Positions 47,345 to 58,682 of a stretch of DNA of 64,000 bases are shown one piece after another. The translations under genes and the position numbers were made by a program. The notes below the pieces were generated by a model. That model was given only the letters and a program-made list of their open reading frames with translations, was not told where the DNA came from and made no database searches. Numbering within the stretch: the first letter of the stretch is position 1; every line of letters starts with the position of its first letter. The DNA is taken from assembly GCA_013368315.1 (NCBI GenBank), contig JAACJM010000025.1, positions 620,001 to 684,000 of the forward strand. The letters run 5' to 3'. The DNA comes from Tetrapyrgos nigripes. Lineage: Eukaryota > Basidiomycota > Agaricomycetes > Agaricales > Campanellaceae.

Positions 47345-47690
47345 GCGGAAAGATACGAACGTAAGTGATGACCATGAAACCAACCCGAGATGGCAAAACA
47401 TAGCGCCTGAAAATGGCGAGTATCATTTGTAAATTAGACAGAAATAAGGACAGATGACGCACCTTGGCCACAAAAGGGATAAAGTACTGGAAGAGAAGAT
47501 ACAAGGTCAGTTAAACATGAGGGTAAGTCAAGATGTAACAACTCACCACAAAGACAGTACAGACGACGTCAATCATTCCATCCCATATTATTATCCACCC
47601 TTCAGTTGAGGAGGAAGAATCCTTGATGACGAGGGTCTCAATGCAACTTCTGAACGTACAGTACAGCGAAGGGGAGAGAGGTGGAGGGGG
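47345..47690 (-). other. Possible exon fragments of a membrane protein
   Basis: The minus strand can be spliced from GWIIIWDGMIDVVCTVFV to YFIPFVAK to ALCFAISGWFHGHH, using GT-AG introns of 62 and 63 bases. The hydrophobic run would make a membrane segment. No start, no end and no known family are visible, and the hAT-like element lies just downstream, so it may be a decayed gene. Confidence 0.3.
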
Positions 47691-48129
47691 AGGGAAACGC
47701 TGAGTAATGATGTTGCTGAGGGAAGAAAGGGAGTTAGAGAAGTCAACGTTTCACGTCAATTTGATCAAGAAAGCTTTCAAGCTCCGATTAAAATCAATCT
47801 CGTGACTGCGACACGTCACCTCTTGGCGCTCAGTTCAACAGTCACCGGTCACCGGTCACCAACGGCGGGCATTGCAGTGCTCATCATCATCATCGACGTC
47901 GTCAGGAAATGCAATTTTTTTTTACTCATTACATGCATTACAGTTCCAATACTGATCTCGTGTTCTGGAATCCCTACCCTATACTTACTGAATCACCCCG
48001 AGTCTTATTGTGAATGGCCGACAACGGTGAGGACAACTTCCTCACAATGACAGCGGTGGTGACTCATACTGGTTGCTAGCAGTGCGCGCTTCAAAGGTAA
48101 GGGTCGAAAAATCTGAGCTTGCACATTAT
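47691..48129. other. Intergenic stretch
   Basis: Contains CACCGGTCACCGGTCACC and a CATCATCATCATCGACGTCGTC run near 47840-47900. No gene supported. Confidence 0.35.
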
Positions 48130-48290
48130 TAAAGTACCTTGTCCATACTGCCCATATTGCCCATACTGGCCCATACATCCATACACAATGTGTATGGAAC
48201 ATTTGAGGAGATCTCGGCGAAATGTGTATAAAAAGGTATGGGCCCCATACCCTCCATACCCTCCATACCTTCCATACAATTGTGAATTTC
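48130..48290. repeat. CCATAC-rich element, second locality
   Basis: Repeated CCATACTGCC, CCATACCCT and CCATACCTTCC words. The right margin AATTGTGAATTTCCTGATGA resembles the inverted left margin of the element near 46290 (TTAGGAAATTCGCAA), which supports one family. Confidence 0.5.
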
Positions 48291-48296
48291 CTGATG

Positions 48297-48573
48297 AAGC
48301 TGACCCATCAAACTCTGCACGTGCGTCTTCTGTGAATCACCCGTTTCAAAGCCTGGAACATCATCTGGTACTGACCCGACGAAAATGATGGGGAATCCAT
48401 TGTCGGAGAAATCGACAAGGCTTTGCGCAGCGTCCACAGTGATGTTCTGAATTCGAGATAGAATAAGGGCTTTGTAAGCTGGACTGGCAGGTGCCAGACG
48501 TCCATCGACAACGGAGACTCCAGGAAGCTTGAGGTTCTCTGGACTAATATATTCGTAGGTGTACCCAGCGCAG
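48297..48573 (-). pseudogene. Transplanted 277-bp fragment of the GH106-like gene
   Basis: On the minus strand it matches copy 2 (about 37,165-37,440) closely: AGYTYEYISPENLKLPGVSV, KALILSRIQNITVDAAQSLV and GFPIIFVGSVPDDVPGFETG. It has no start, splice sites or end of its own. It begins about 7 bases from the CCATAC-rich element, which could have carried it. Confidence 0.85.
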
Positions 48574-49330
48574 TATAGGCTCATGAAACACATTTTCTAC
48601 TCAACAATGTGTTACATACTTGAATAATATCACATTTTTATGGTCTAAACACTTGCGTAACACAAGCTACAGTCCCCTCTTCATCCCTACTTTTTTGCTC
48701 CATTCCACTGTCTTTTAGCTACTTGATGCCCTGCATTTTCTTTACAGTCATCATCACAGAACCATTCATTATCCAGCTCGTTCCTGTTCATCACCCCCAG
48801 ACAATGAAGATGGTACTTATACAAGGTAAGTCTCTTCAAAGTTCAATTATTAAGCTAAATACGCACTGATAAACCACAACCTGGCAACAAACAGTTCACA
48901 TAATTGCTGTCTTCTATAGCCCTGCAGCATTCCATTTCTGCACATATCAGTTTGTGCTCTTCTTCCCCATAACAAATCGTCTTGGTTCTTTTTCGCTTCC
49001 CTGCAGGTGGTTCAACTTCTTGTAGGTCAGCGGATCTTTCAAAAAAAAAGATTGACAAGCTGACCAATTATTGTGTGGCAACTGGTGCCTGAGCCAGCAA
49101 TATCCAGTAGCACATTTACAGGGCCTGGAATGGCCATCCAACCTCAGAAAAGGTGTTTTTATTACTTTCTGCCTTGATCCAACAAAAAAGAGACCACTCA
49201 ACCCCCATAAGACTAGGTTGTACTTTTCGGTCATAAGCCATCCCTCCCCCCTCCCCCTCCCAAGGTCTGGTCTCAGGTAGACCAATCAGACTAGGGCTCG
49301 GTTTGAAATTATTTGCCTGATGTTTTTTAC
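48574..49330. other. Unassigned stretch with minus-strand frames
   Basis: Minus-strand frames at 48855-49067 and 48947-49285 overlap in different frames. One has CAEMECCRAIEDSNYVNCLL then PGCGLSVRI, a cysteine pattern that could be a decayed zinc-binding region. No start or family is recognised. Confidence 0.3.
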
Positions 49331-49557
49331 TGTGTAAGGGACCAGGCTAAGAGTCTCGAGAACTGTAGATGGACTCATATAGCGAGGTGCCTTAGGCCAT
49401 GAATAAAGGCATAGAGAAAAGAGTTGATAAGGCTAAAGAACTACTATGAAATATACAAGTATTTATAAGAATACTAAAAGGAGTAGTAGTAGTCTAACAT
49501 ATGATAAAAGGTCTAAGGAGCGTAGGAGCTAGGAGGATTGGGGAGCTACCCATGACA
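49331..49557 (-). mobile_element. Older LTR (about 227 bp), minus orientation
   Basis: On the minus strand it starts TGTCATGGGTAGCTCC, carries a TATA-like CTTATAAATACTTG and ends in CCTTACACA. It is preceded by a polypurine tract (AGAAGGGGGATAA, plus 49558-49570), as expected for the 3' LTR of a retrotransposon. No matching LTR is seen in the window; the copia element lies just beyond its internal remnant. Confidence 0.5.
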
Positions 49558-49570
49558 TTATCCCCCTTCT

Positions 49571-50610
49571 AAGCTAAAGAAAAAAATTTGTAGCTATGAA
49601 GTGTGATAAAAGGGAAAAGTGGCATAGATGGCATAGATATGAGCATAAGTAAGGCATACTTGGATGAAGTAGTAGTGTTAAGAAAGTGGAAAGCATTGAT
49701 GACGCAAAGTAAGAAGTAAGTAGGAAGTTAAATCAAGAATGGTAATGGCATAGGCATAATTAGAGGAAAGTAGTAAAGGTAGATTGAGTACAACGCAGCA
49801 GGGAGGTAGAATAACTGCGATGAAGGCGAATGAAGAAAAGGAAATGGAAAGTGTTGATGACGCAAATGGATTGAACAAGTAAATCAAAAATGGTAATGAC
49901 GAAAATAGACTGAAGCCTAAAGTAAGTCAAGAATGGTAATGACAAGAGTAGACTGAAGCCTAGTCCGACATGGAGTGATATGTCAGGAAGTTGCAAGCGT
50001 AGACTGAAGCCTAGGATGCATTGACAATAAGCAAACACAAAGAAAAGCGCATGCAGAGTAAATGATCTGCAGACCACAAATATGGATCAACGTGGAGAGT
50101 AATGAGTAGAAGACAGGCCAAAAGATGGGAAATCTGTCAAGCAAAGATGCATACGAACATGCAAATAAGGAGAATGAACAAACGCGCATGTGAGGGTGCA
50201 GTGTTGAAGGATGAATGTAAGAGATGAAAGTAAATCACAGCGACGGAAGTGTAAATGCAGCAAATGTTAAACAGGTATGTAGGTAAATGCGAAGGAGTAA
50301 GTTGCAAAAAGTAGAATGTAGGAGTAAAGGTGAGGGTAGGAGGTGAAGGTATGGAAAGAAAAATAAAAAGAACAGAAAAGCGGATATCACGCATGGTTCT
50401 CGTATCCTTGAACCTATGCATTCATCCTGGATAATAGTACTCATGAGATTAAACCTAAAAGACTCGTATTCCTCATTCTCTAAGGGCCATTCATCATACT
50501 CGTCAGAGATATTAATCTCAAAGGACATGTATTCGTCGTTCCCTAATGCTCACTCCTCATACTCGTCCTATAGTCTTATTATCTTCCCTTTTTCGCGAAT
50601 CAAATTCTAA
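49571..50610. repeat. AT-rich internal remnant with short repeats, probably of the older LTR element
   Basis: TAGACTGAAGCCTA occurs three times (about 49906, 49949, 49999), with AATGGTAATGACA between. At 50450-50600 two related blocks (ACTCGTATTC.TC, CATACTCGTC) are repeated; on the minus strand they read DEYDEWPLENEEYES. No full protein is recognised. Confidence 0.4.
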
Positions 50611-51006
50611 TGAAGCAGCAAATATTCAGTGTAGGGTGACCAGTCAATAGAGCTCACCAAATAGAGTGCTGAGTAGAAAGCTAGTAGAGCTTAGATACGA
50701 GTTGCTTGTAGAGCGGATAGAACTGGATATTGTTCTGTAGTATCTACGACTTTACAGAGAGCTTTTATACTAGATAAAGAGCATGTAATTACTAATATCT
50801 ACATTGTCCATGGACATACCTAGAGACTAAGAGGATATTGCCATTGGTCATATTGCTATCTACAGAGATATCACTACATAGTAGAAGATAAGAGTAATGT
50901 CTGGAGAATGTCCTGAAGGACTAGCATACTTATAGCTACATAGAAGTTTCATAATAACTCCATATGGAATCATAGTTACTATACATGGAAGGTATATATT
51001 TCAACA
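50611..51006 (-). repeat. 3' LTR of the copia element
   Basis: On the minus strand it starts TGTTGAAATATATACC and ends TTGCTGCTTCA. Preceded by the polypurine tract GCGAGGGGAG (plus 51007-51016). Confidence 0.9.
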
Positions 51007-51016
51007 CTCCCCTCGC
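51007..51016 (-). promoter_or_regulatory. Polypurine tract of the copia element
   Basis: GCGAGGGGAG on the minus strand, directly before the TG of the 3' LTR; it primes plus-strand DNA synthesis. Confidence 0.7.
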
Positions 51017-51153
51017 TTTAGATGCGGACTTAAGTGCAGCATTGTAAGCGCACATCAAGGATTAAATGATTCTTGCATGAGCATAAACATAATGGAATGC
51101 GAGTAGTATCCACTCTGAAAATCTTGACGGTTGTTTCCAACCCATAAGTATAT

Positions 51154-53883
51154 TTAAGAATCAAAGAATAGTCCTAACTCATTTCGGAATTTAAGAAACT
51201 TAATGTGCCCAAGATTCTTCGTTAGAAGGTCTGCACGATTTTCATTTCCAGGAGTAAAATAGAGTTGGATCTTTTTAGACTCCTGAATCAGTTCTCTTAT
51301 AAAATGGTAATGTATATCAATATGCTTCGACCTTGATTCAGTGATAGGATTTTGACTAATAAAGATCGAGCCTTGATTGTCACCAACAATAGGAACATGA
51401 CTCAATTTAAAACCGATTTCTTTTAATAGAGTTTTAATCCATAGAGCCTGTTTTGCACATTCACAAAGTGCCATGTACTCGGCTTCAGTGGAGGACAATG
51501 CAACAGTTTTTTGTTTTTGACTTGACCAGCAGATTGAGCCCTGTGCAAGTTCAAATATAAAGCCAGTCTGTGAATGATGATTATCTCTATCTTGTGCCCA
51601 GTCACTATCACAAAAACCTATAAGACCACTAGATTTAGATCCATCATAGATGAGTCTATAATGTTTTGTAGAAAGCAAATATCTTATGATATACATAGCT
51701 TTCTTCAGATGGTCTGGCGAGGGATTTGCTGAGTATGTTGATAGCTTGATAACAGCAAAAGCTATATCAGGTCGAGTACCAAGCATAAGATAAAGAATCG
51801 AGCCAATCACTTGTTGGAACAGAGTTCTAACTTTGGTATCAACATTTCCATCATGTGCTAAAGGAATATATGACTGTGGCATAGGCGTCGTTGTATGCTT
51901 CATATTCTCAGCACCAAAACGTTTGATGACTTTATTTAAATAGTCTTCTTGATCAAGAGTAAGAATACTCTTCTTTTGATCACGTTCTATGTGCATACCT
52001 AAAAATTCCTTTGCATCTCCGAGATCATGAGATTCCCATTTAGCCATGAATTGATTCATTAATCTGTTTAATAATTGCAGATCTGAACCCATCCATAAAG
52101 CATCGTCTACATATATGATGGCTATTATGGTTTTGCCATTCATACAGTAAATATATACGCTGGCATCTGAATGTAAGCGCTTAAAGCCTAAAGATTGCAT
52201 ATATTTTGTGCATTCAGTCCACCAGGCTAAGCTTGCTTGTTTCAGACCATAAAGTGCCTTGCGTAACCTCCAAACCTTGCTTCTGTCCTGACTAACAAAG
52301 CCATCAGGCTGCGTCATATAGATTTCTTCGTCAAGAAGTCCATAGAGAAAAGCACTTTTGACATCTAGTGCCTTGATCTCCCAATTTTCTATAGCAGCAA
52401 TAGCAAGTAACAGTCTAACCGTTTCAAAGTGGACTACTGGACTGAATACATTGTTATAATCAATTCCTTCTGTCTGGGAAAAACCCTTCACAACAAGTCA
52501 TGCACATTTTGTTTTGTTTGATTTTATATTAAATACCCAACGACATCTGACTGGTTTATGACCTTTGGGAAGATCTACCAATTCAAAGACATTTCGTTTT
52601 TTCAATTGATCAATCTCATACTGACAAGCTTCTTCCCATTGCTTTTTAAGATCCTTTGGAGCGTTCCTGAAATCATTTGTAGATGTCCAGTGCTGCACGA
52701 AGGTCTTATTTTCCCAATAGTCTATCAGATCTTTTGTAACTTTATCTCTTTTATTTTTTAGATCTGGATCTCTATTGGTATCATGATGATATGGATATTT
52801 ATCCACTAAAGCAATAGGAGTATTGTGAATAAACAGAGGTGTCGCAGAGGAACTTCCTTGTTTATTATCTACAAACGCCTGTGATAAGAGATAATTTTGT
52901 AACCATACTCCCCCTTGTTGAACACGTTGTTCTAAAACATCTTGTTCAAGAAACTCCGCAATTTCTCTGCTAGGTCCTGGTTCTGTTTCAGATTGATCTT
53001 CATTGTCACTCTCTTCTCTGACTTGAGAAGTTGATGGAGTTGGATCTGTTACAGTTTGCGAACCAGTAGCATGAGATTGAGAACGAGTTACTCTTGGAGT
53101 TACTCTAGTCCATCCACCACGTGGTATGTCTCTACTGTGTTGCATGTTTGGATCTGTAATTCTCCAATTTGGTCTAGATTGACGATCTGAAGATCTAGTC
53201 TGATTTGGATTAGGTTCTCTATTTATAAATCTACCAGTAGTTAAATCAACGTTGCGTGGATTAACTGGTTGAGGACCTTGTACAGGTACAGGATCAGCAG
53301 GTACTTGAGCAGGTGGTTCTGGTTCACGAGATTGTATAGATTCTGTTTCAGAGTCATTTGGATCAGAAGGTTGGTGTGCACCAGGCTCATGGTCTTCAGA
53401 AGTTGCATCCGAACCATTTCCATCATCAGTAATTTGATGATCACCATTACCTTCATCAGGTGGTGAACCCTGATCATCAAAACGATCTCGGAACAGGTCA
53501 TCTAAATCGAGGGGTACTACAGGGTCAGGTGGGAGATTATTTGTACCCTGTTTGTGCAAACTGTGCATTAATTCAGAAGGTTGGACAGGTTTGGTGGATT
53601 TGTCGCTTTCTTCTGTTTTGGATGATAAGACTCGTGGAAACCATTTCTCAATGAATAGTGCTTGTAGACTAACAAAGAGTGAATTGTCACGTCTTATGAA
53701 TAACCAGGCTTTAAAACCTTTTTTGTAACCAACAAAGATCATTAATTCTGATTTTGGGGAGAGTTTATTTACTCTTTTCTTCTCTGGGATGAATACATAT
53801 GCAGTGCATCCCCAAGAACAGAAATAAGATACATCTGGTTTCTTTTTGTACCACAATTCAAAAGGAGTCTTCCATTTGAGTCA
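51154..53883 (-). pseudogene. copia pol: end of integrase region, reverse transcriptase and RNase H
   Basis: The upstream frame (52498-53856) has WGCTAYVFIPEKKRVNKLSP, the post-integrase block, an acidic spacer rich in Pro, Asp and Gln, then FELVDLPKGHKPVRCRWVF of the RVT_2 domain. A TGA at 52498-52500 interrupts RVT_2; the domain goes on with GFSQTEGIDYNNVFSPVVHF, the catalytic YVDDALWMGSD and, near the C-terminus, RNase H blocks WSSQKQKTVALSSTEAEYMA and SKHIDIHYHFIRE. A second TGA (53881-53883) cuts off the integrase. Confidence 0.9.
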
Positions 53884-53903
53884 TTTTGTTGGTGTGCGAC
53901 ATG

Positions 53904-54599
53904 CTACAAAAGTAGCTGTGGCAAGAGAAAATTCCCACCAAGAAGGAGGTCCATTTGCATGATGCGCATGGATTCTGACTTCTCGTTAAGTGTTCTAATT
54001 ATTCTCTCAGCACGACCATTCTGTTGATGTATGTATGGAGCTGACTTTTGTCTTCTAATGCCTTTTTCAGCAAGGAAGTTGTCAAAATCTTTGTTCATAA
54101 ATTCTGTTCCCAAATCTGATCGTAAAGTCTTTAGTTTTTTGCCAGTAGACTGTTCTGCCCAGGCAACATACATTTTGAAAGACTTAAAGACATCAGATTT
54201 CCTAACTAATAGGAAGGTTACAGGGAAAGAACTAAAGTCATCAAGAAAGACAACGAAATACTCGTACTTGTGATATGATATAGATGGTTGTTGTTTCACA
54301 TCTGTATGCACAAGTTCTAATACTTCTGTAGCTCGCTTTTCTGATAAAGGATAAGATTTTGATGGAGTCTTGCCTAAGGCACAGCCTCGACATACACTAT
54401 GTTTAGGTACTTTAAAAGGTTTCAAGCCTTTAGTATTCTTTATGATATGACTTTCCACTGCCTTTCCAGCATGTCCATAGCGGTTATGCACAATGTCATA
54501 ATCAGTAGGAGTAGATGATAGATTTGCTGACTCAGGAATGATTATCTTTGATTTGAGCCAATGCAAATTGTCTTTCCGATGCATTGGTAATAATGTCAT
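53904..54599 (-). pseudogene. copia integrase
   Basis: Begins with the zinc-binding pre-integrase block (HNRYGHAGKAV followed by CRGCALGK), then the DDE core HTDVKQQ, FVVFLDDFSS, TLRSDLGTEF and QNGRAERIIRTLN. The usual LRSDNGGEF block is LRSDLGTEF. A 1-base loss after SMRI (near 53,958) shifts the frame, and the reading that fits the family resumes in the next frame. Confidence 0.9.
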
Positions 54600-54644
54600 C
54601 AGAATACTTTGATCTACTTCTTTCTGAAACTCGGACTTGCCATC

Positions 54645-55691
54645 TCATGAGATTTCATAGTATCCTTCATGAAGAATACATCCTCGAGACAACAAACAAT
54701 GTGTGCAAGTTGGTTGATAAAACACTGGGTATAGTTTTATAGTATGTTTGACACCTTCATTGATATGTTCAATGAACACAGTTCCAACACCTTCAAGGTA
54801 AGTTTCAGATCTTTTATCAGCAATCTGAAGTGGAATCGGATTGGGTAACTTATGGTACTGAGCAAAATCCATTAAATTGTTTGTAATGTGAGTCAATGCA
54901 CCCGAATCTGAAACCCAATAGGTTATTTCATCAGTGATCTTACTCTTACAAATACTATTCAACGGATACTTTTCACATGTTGAGCAATGTGCACAAGCAA
55001 CAAAACTTTGTTCACAAATAAATACAGGCACATCATTTGTAATAATAGTACAATTGTCTATAGCCGCTAGGGCTGTATGAGATTCACAATAGTCCGACGA
55101 CATTGAGATCTGAGGCAATTGTATGAGTGCACTATTTTTATTAGAGGTGTGAAATACTTGCCAGAAAGCCATAGTTTCGTCTCCATCAATATAAATTTCC
55201 ACATCTGATTCTGAACCAAGACTGACACCATCATCATCGGCAAGATATCCAGATGAAATGGAAACATTGATAGCATCTGCCAGAGATGAGGGACCAGCTT
55301 CTTCTTCTAAAGGAGCATCATAGCGAGGTTTCTTCAAAGTGTTTCCAGATTCATCAGGTTCTCTTTTCATATTCTCGAGGATTGGATCTGTGAACATGTG
55401 AGACATTCTGTCTTGCCACATTTTGAATGCAACACTCAGAGGAATATATTTAAAGGAACTTTCTTTGCTATGATCTGAAGATGTAGAATCTGATAATTCA
55501 GAAGAAGACGAACCTCGAACAGCCTTTCGCTTTCTACTTGAAGACAACGATGACGCTTTGGTATGATTAAAAGGTAGAGTGCGAATAAAATCAGGATATA
55601 GCAATGTATCATGAAATTGAGTGTTGATTGTAATACCATTTGTGTGCATAACAGATTGAGCAGGAGTAGGCCAGTAAGCTCTTTCAATCAA
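54645..55691 (-). pseudogene. copia protease region with an unusual N-terminal extension
   Basis: The aspartic protease core is YWVSDSGALTHITNNLMDF (copia-type D-S-G-A). The 250 residues before it are Ser-rich and acidic, with KRKAVRGSSSSELSDSTSSD and LGSESDVEIYIDGDETM, and a cysteine cluster FVACAHCSTCEKYPLNSIC. A TGA at 54645-54647 ends the frame where the sequence clearly continues (CGA in the expected form). Confidence 0.8.
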
Positions 55692-56180
55692 AGAAGGAGG
55701 CTTTGAAGGGACTGGCTCACGTTTTTTAATCTGCTGTGCAATCCATTTATGGTTGTGATATCAGACAAAGCTTTATTCATGATATAACAGCAGAAATACT
55801 CAACCTCTTCCTCGATTTGCTTCTGAATGGGATGGATAGTTCCTTCATGATCAAACCATTGGTTTGTCATGTCTTCGTCACCATTGAGATGCTCTTTTGC
55901 TCAAAGATAAGGTTCTGTATGAGTGCCATCAGAATTGTATGTATAATCCCAAATTTCGGCTAGCTTACAGGTCATTTGATGACGAGCTTCTACTCTGAGA
56001 AAGCTTTCAAAATCAACTGTCTCCTGTGCGAGTTCATTGATCATGAGTCTCTCATAATGAGTAAGAATGAAGTAACCCGAAATCGTTTGTGGTCTGACCT
56101 GTTTAGCTAAGTTCCGCTTTACTCTTTCCTTCAAAGAAGAATCATTATTCTTGTCTATAAAGCAATCTGATCGAACAATC
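55688..56180 (-). pseudogene. Region between gag and protease, unknown domain, broken
   Basis: Two minus-strand frames (55901-56134 and 55688-55870) are parts of one reading: TISGYFILTHYERLMINELA, FESFLRVEARHQMTCKLAEI, then after a TGA MTNQWFDHEGTIHPIQKQIE and EYFCCYIMNKALSDITTING. A typical copia polyprotein moves from gag to the protease almost directly; this extra 160 residues is not a family I know. Confidence 0.6.
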
Positions 56181-57443
56181 AGAAAGTTATGATAGGGAAG
56201 AAGTTCATAAAGGGTTGCTCACATGTCTCCGGTAGATCATCAGTGTCACTGATTTCGATAGGATCTAATGTGGCATTTATAAAAGGATTTGCCATAAAAG
56301 CGGTTACCATTAAAGGAGCATCATCATCAGAATCTGAATCAGCTTCGACTTCTGGATTAGCTAAATTAGCAGCACCTTTTTTGGAACCCTTCTTCTTACT
56401 GCGACGAGTTTTCTTCTTCTTATCTCCCCCTTGATTCGCATCACCTGTTGTAACAGTTTTAGAAGGTTCCTGAGGTTTGGGTTGTTTACCCTTACCCTTG
56501 TCTTGGTTCTTCTGTTTAGAAGATCCAGCCTTCTGGTTGTTCCAATTGGGTGCAGAATCAAACTTTCGTCTATCTCCAGTAATGCGGGTAAGAAGAGATG
56601 ATTCAGAAGATTGACCAGTCCGTCGTTTGTACTCGACGAGAATAAGTCCTTCCACATGTGCCATAGTCAGGTTCTTTGGTTCGATAGTGGCAAGTGTGAA
56701 TTGAGCATAGTTTCCCCAGGATTGCGGAATGTGATCCATCAAGAAAAGAGCTCTAAACTTGTCATCGACTGTGAATCCATAGGCTTTAAGACGTGTGAGA
56801 ACTGCTCCCAGAGATGCGATCTGGTTTGCAGGATCTTTCTTCTCATCAAGCGTCCAAGACATGAACTCTTTGAAGTCTAAGAACCATGACGTCAGGCCAG
56901 GAGAACTGTATTTCTTGTCTATTTTATCCCAAAGCATTTTTGGGTATAATCTCCTTTTGCTTTGGCACAAGGGTCTTCTTCTATTTCATCTCTAGTGAAC
57001 TCTCTCATTTCCAAACCCACATCATTTGGAAGATAGGAGGAAATAAAACCTAAAGCCTGTTCATCTTTGTCATCCCAAGAACTATGAAGCTTATAAGTTT
57101 CAACTAATTCCTGATCGTGTTTTTTAACCAAAATTTGATATTGATCCCATTCATGAGCGAAGGTATCAATAATTTGGTTATGAGACGATTGTTCGGATTC
57201 AGTTAAAGCATTAAAAACTTCATCAGAAACTTGTACAAATCCTTCAGGAAAAGAAGGTGCATTACCTGTTTCAGTGGGACTTGTGTTCACATAACGCTTC
57301 TGGGTACCTGAAGCAACCCTGCTAAGCCCTTTGGCTTCAAGGAGGCGGGTGATAGCATAGTTCCAAAACTCATAATTGGTAGTATTGAGGATGGGAACGT
57401 TGAAGATGCTTTCAGAGTTGTTGATAGCGTTGTTGGAAGACAT
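56181..57443 (-). pseudogene. copia gag
   Basis: Begins MSSNNAINNSESIFNVPILN, with NYEFWNYAITRLLEAKGLSR near the start. The first frame stops at 56919 because a run of A (5 left where 6 would keep frame, near 56,937) is one short; the second frame continues with DKIDKKYSSPGLTSWFLDFK and ALFLMDHIPQSWGNYAQ. There is no CCHC zinc knuckle: its place is taken by a Lys-rich tract (GGDKKKKTRRSKKKGSKKGA). Confidence 0.85.
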
Positions 57444-58267
57444 ATTGATCTATGAAGCATCAATCAGTAAAGATGTGCATTCAATAGGTCACAAGTACCA
57501 AGGAACATCGAAGGGTCTAATACAACCACAGTGTATAGGATGATCGCAATATTCCTTCTCCTTTCTGAGCAAACGCCCCAGACAAGGAATGTACATAATA
57601 CATTTGCATTAATCAACTATATGCCAGTAGAAAACTGTTTGTCAGGTACGTGCACATAATGGAATCCTATATTAACTTCTTCATCAGTGCTTCTCAATCA
57701 ATTTCACACTGTCAAAGACCATACTCTTGACAGAGAGCACATGATTACTCTAGAAGTCGCAATATTGACCATAGTGGCACAGTACTTCCTAATGGGTGTA
57801 GAGATGCCTTAAAGCATATAGGGGAGCACTATCTAACTACTGTTTTTCTATAGATCTAGATCGGCGACTTTTATAAACGCCCCTGGCTCATCTGAATGAC
57901 TATGGAGTTTTGCCTGAGTGCGAAAAACAGTCCCACACTAAAGTGGAGGCTGCAAAGTGTGCCAGTCACTCTGCATACAACTATCTGTAGATCCATAAGG
58001 GTTCCACAAATAACTGTTACAGGTATAAAGTGACTTATCTAGATCTATAACTAAACCAGCAAAGAGTGCCTAATGCGACTCTAAACTGAACCCAGGTTAT
58101 ATATTTTACCGGGCAATATAGATGAAGAAGGAGATAAAGCGAAACATCAATCCACCAACTGCACAATCATCGAGTCCGACAGCTTACTCAGTGATGAGCT
58201 CCGTTGACCTAAATGCGATCCATCTTGACAACGGTAGTTGTATGGGATAAGACCAGCATCGATGGCC
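57444..58267 (-). other. Leader region of the copia element
   Basis: Non-coding, about 820 bp between gag start and the primer binding site. No conserved signal recognised. Confidence 0.6.
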
Positions 58268-58286
58268 CTCGGGGCCCATAACCTAA
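58268..58286 (-). promoter_or_regulatory. Primer binding site, half-tRNA type
   Basis: Directly beside the 5' LTR the minus strand reads TTAGGTTATGGGCCCCGAG. The plus strand CTCGGGGCCCATAACC equals the anticodon arm of an initiator tRNA-Met (anticodon CAT), as in Drosophila copia, where the primer is a tRNA-Met half cut in the anticodon loop. The 3-base spacer is AAT/TTA. Confidence 0.75.
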
Positions 58287-58682
58287 TGAAGCAGCAAATA
58301 TTCAGCGTAGGGTGACCAGTCAATAGAGCTCACCAAATAGAGTGCTGAGTAGAAAGCTAGTAGAGCTTAGATACGAGTTGCTTGTAGAGCAGATAGAACT
58401 GGATATTGTTCTGTAGTATCTACGACTTTACAGAGAGCTTTTATACTAGATAAAGAGCATGTAATTACTAATATCTACATTGTCCATGGACATACCTAGA
58501 GACTAAGAGGATATTGCCATTGGCCATATTGCTATCTACAGAGATATCACTACATAGTAGAAGATAAGAGTAATGTCTGGAGAATGTCCTGGAGGACTAG
58601 CATACTTATAGCTACGTAGAAGTTTCATAATAACTCCATATAGAATCATAGTTACTATACATGGAAGGTATATATTTCAACA
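58287..58682 (-). repeat. 5' LTR of the copia element
   Basis: See the 3' LTR. The six differences from it are all transitions (C/T or G/A). Confidence 0.9.

Larger units (their letters stand above)
50611..58682 (-). mobile_element. Ty1/copia LTR retrotransposon, full length but dead (8.07 kb)
   Basis: Two 396-bp LTRs (50611-51006 and 58287-58682) bound a minus-strand gag-protease-integrase-RT-RNase H region, the copia order. At the copy's 5' side a primer site complementary to initiator tRNA-Met lies next to the LTR; at its 3' side a polypurine tract. The coding region has at least four TGA stops and about four frameshifts, so it cannot move on its own. I see no matching 5-bp flanks (TCTAA at the left, ACCAT at the right), so rearrangement after insertion or recombination between elements is likely. 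The LTRs differ at 6 of 396 positions. Confidence 0.93.

Noticed and set aside
47830..47850. CACCGGTCACCGGTCACC as a regulatory array
   Set aside because: Only two to three units, with no gene start nearby.
49071..49280. Plus-strand frame MCGNWCLSQQYPVAH
   Set aside because: It is antisense to equally weak minus-strand frames, and neither shows a family signature.
58268..58283. tRNA-Met-like sequence as a tRNA gene
   Set aside because: Only the anticodon arm is present and it lies exactly beside an LTR, so it is a primer site.
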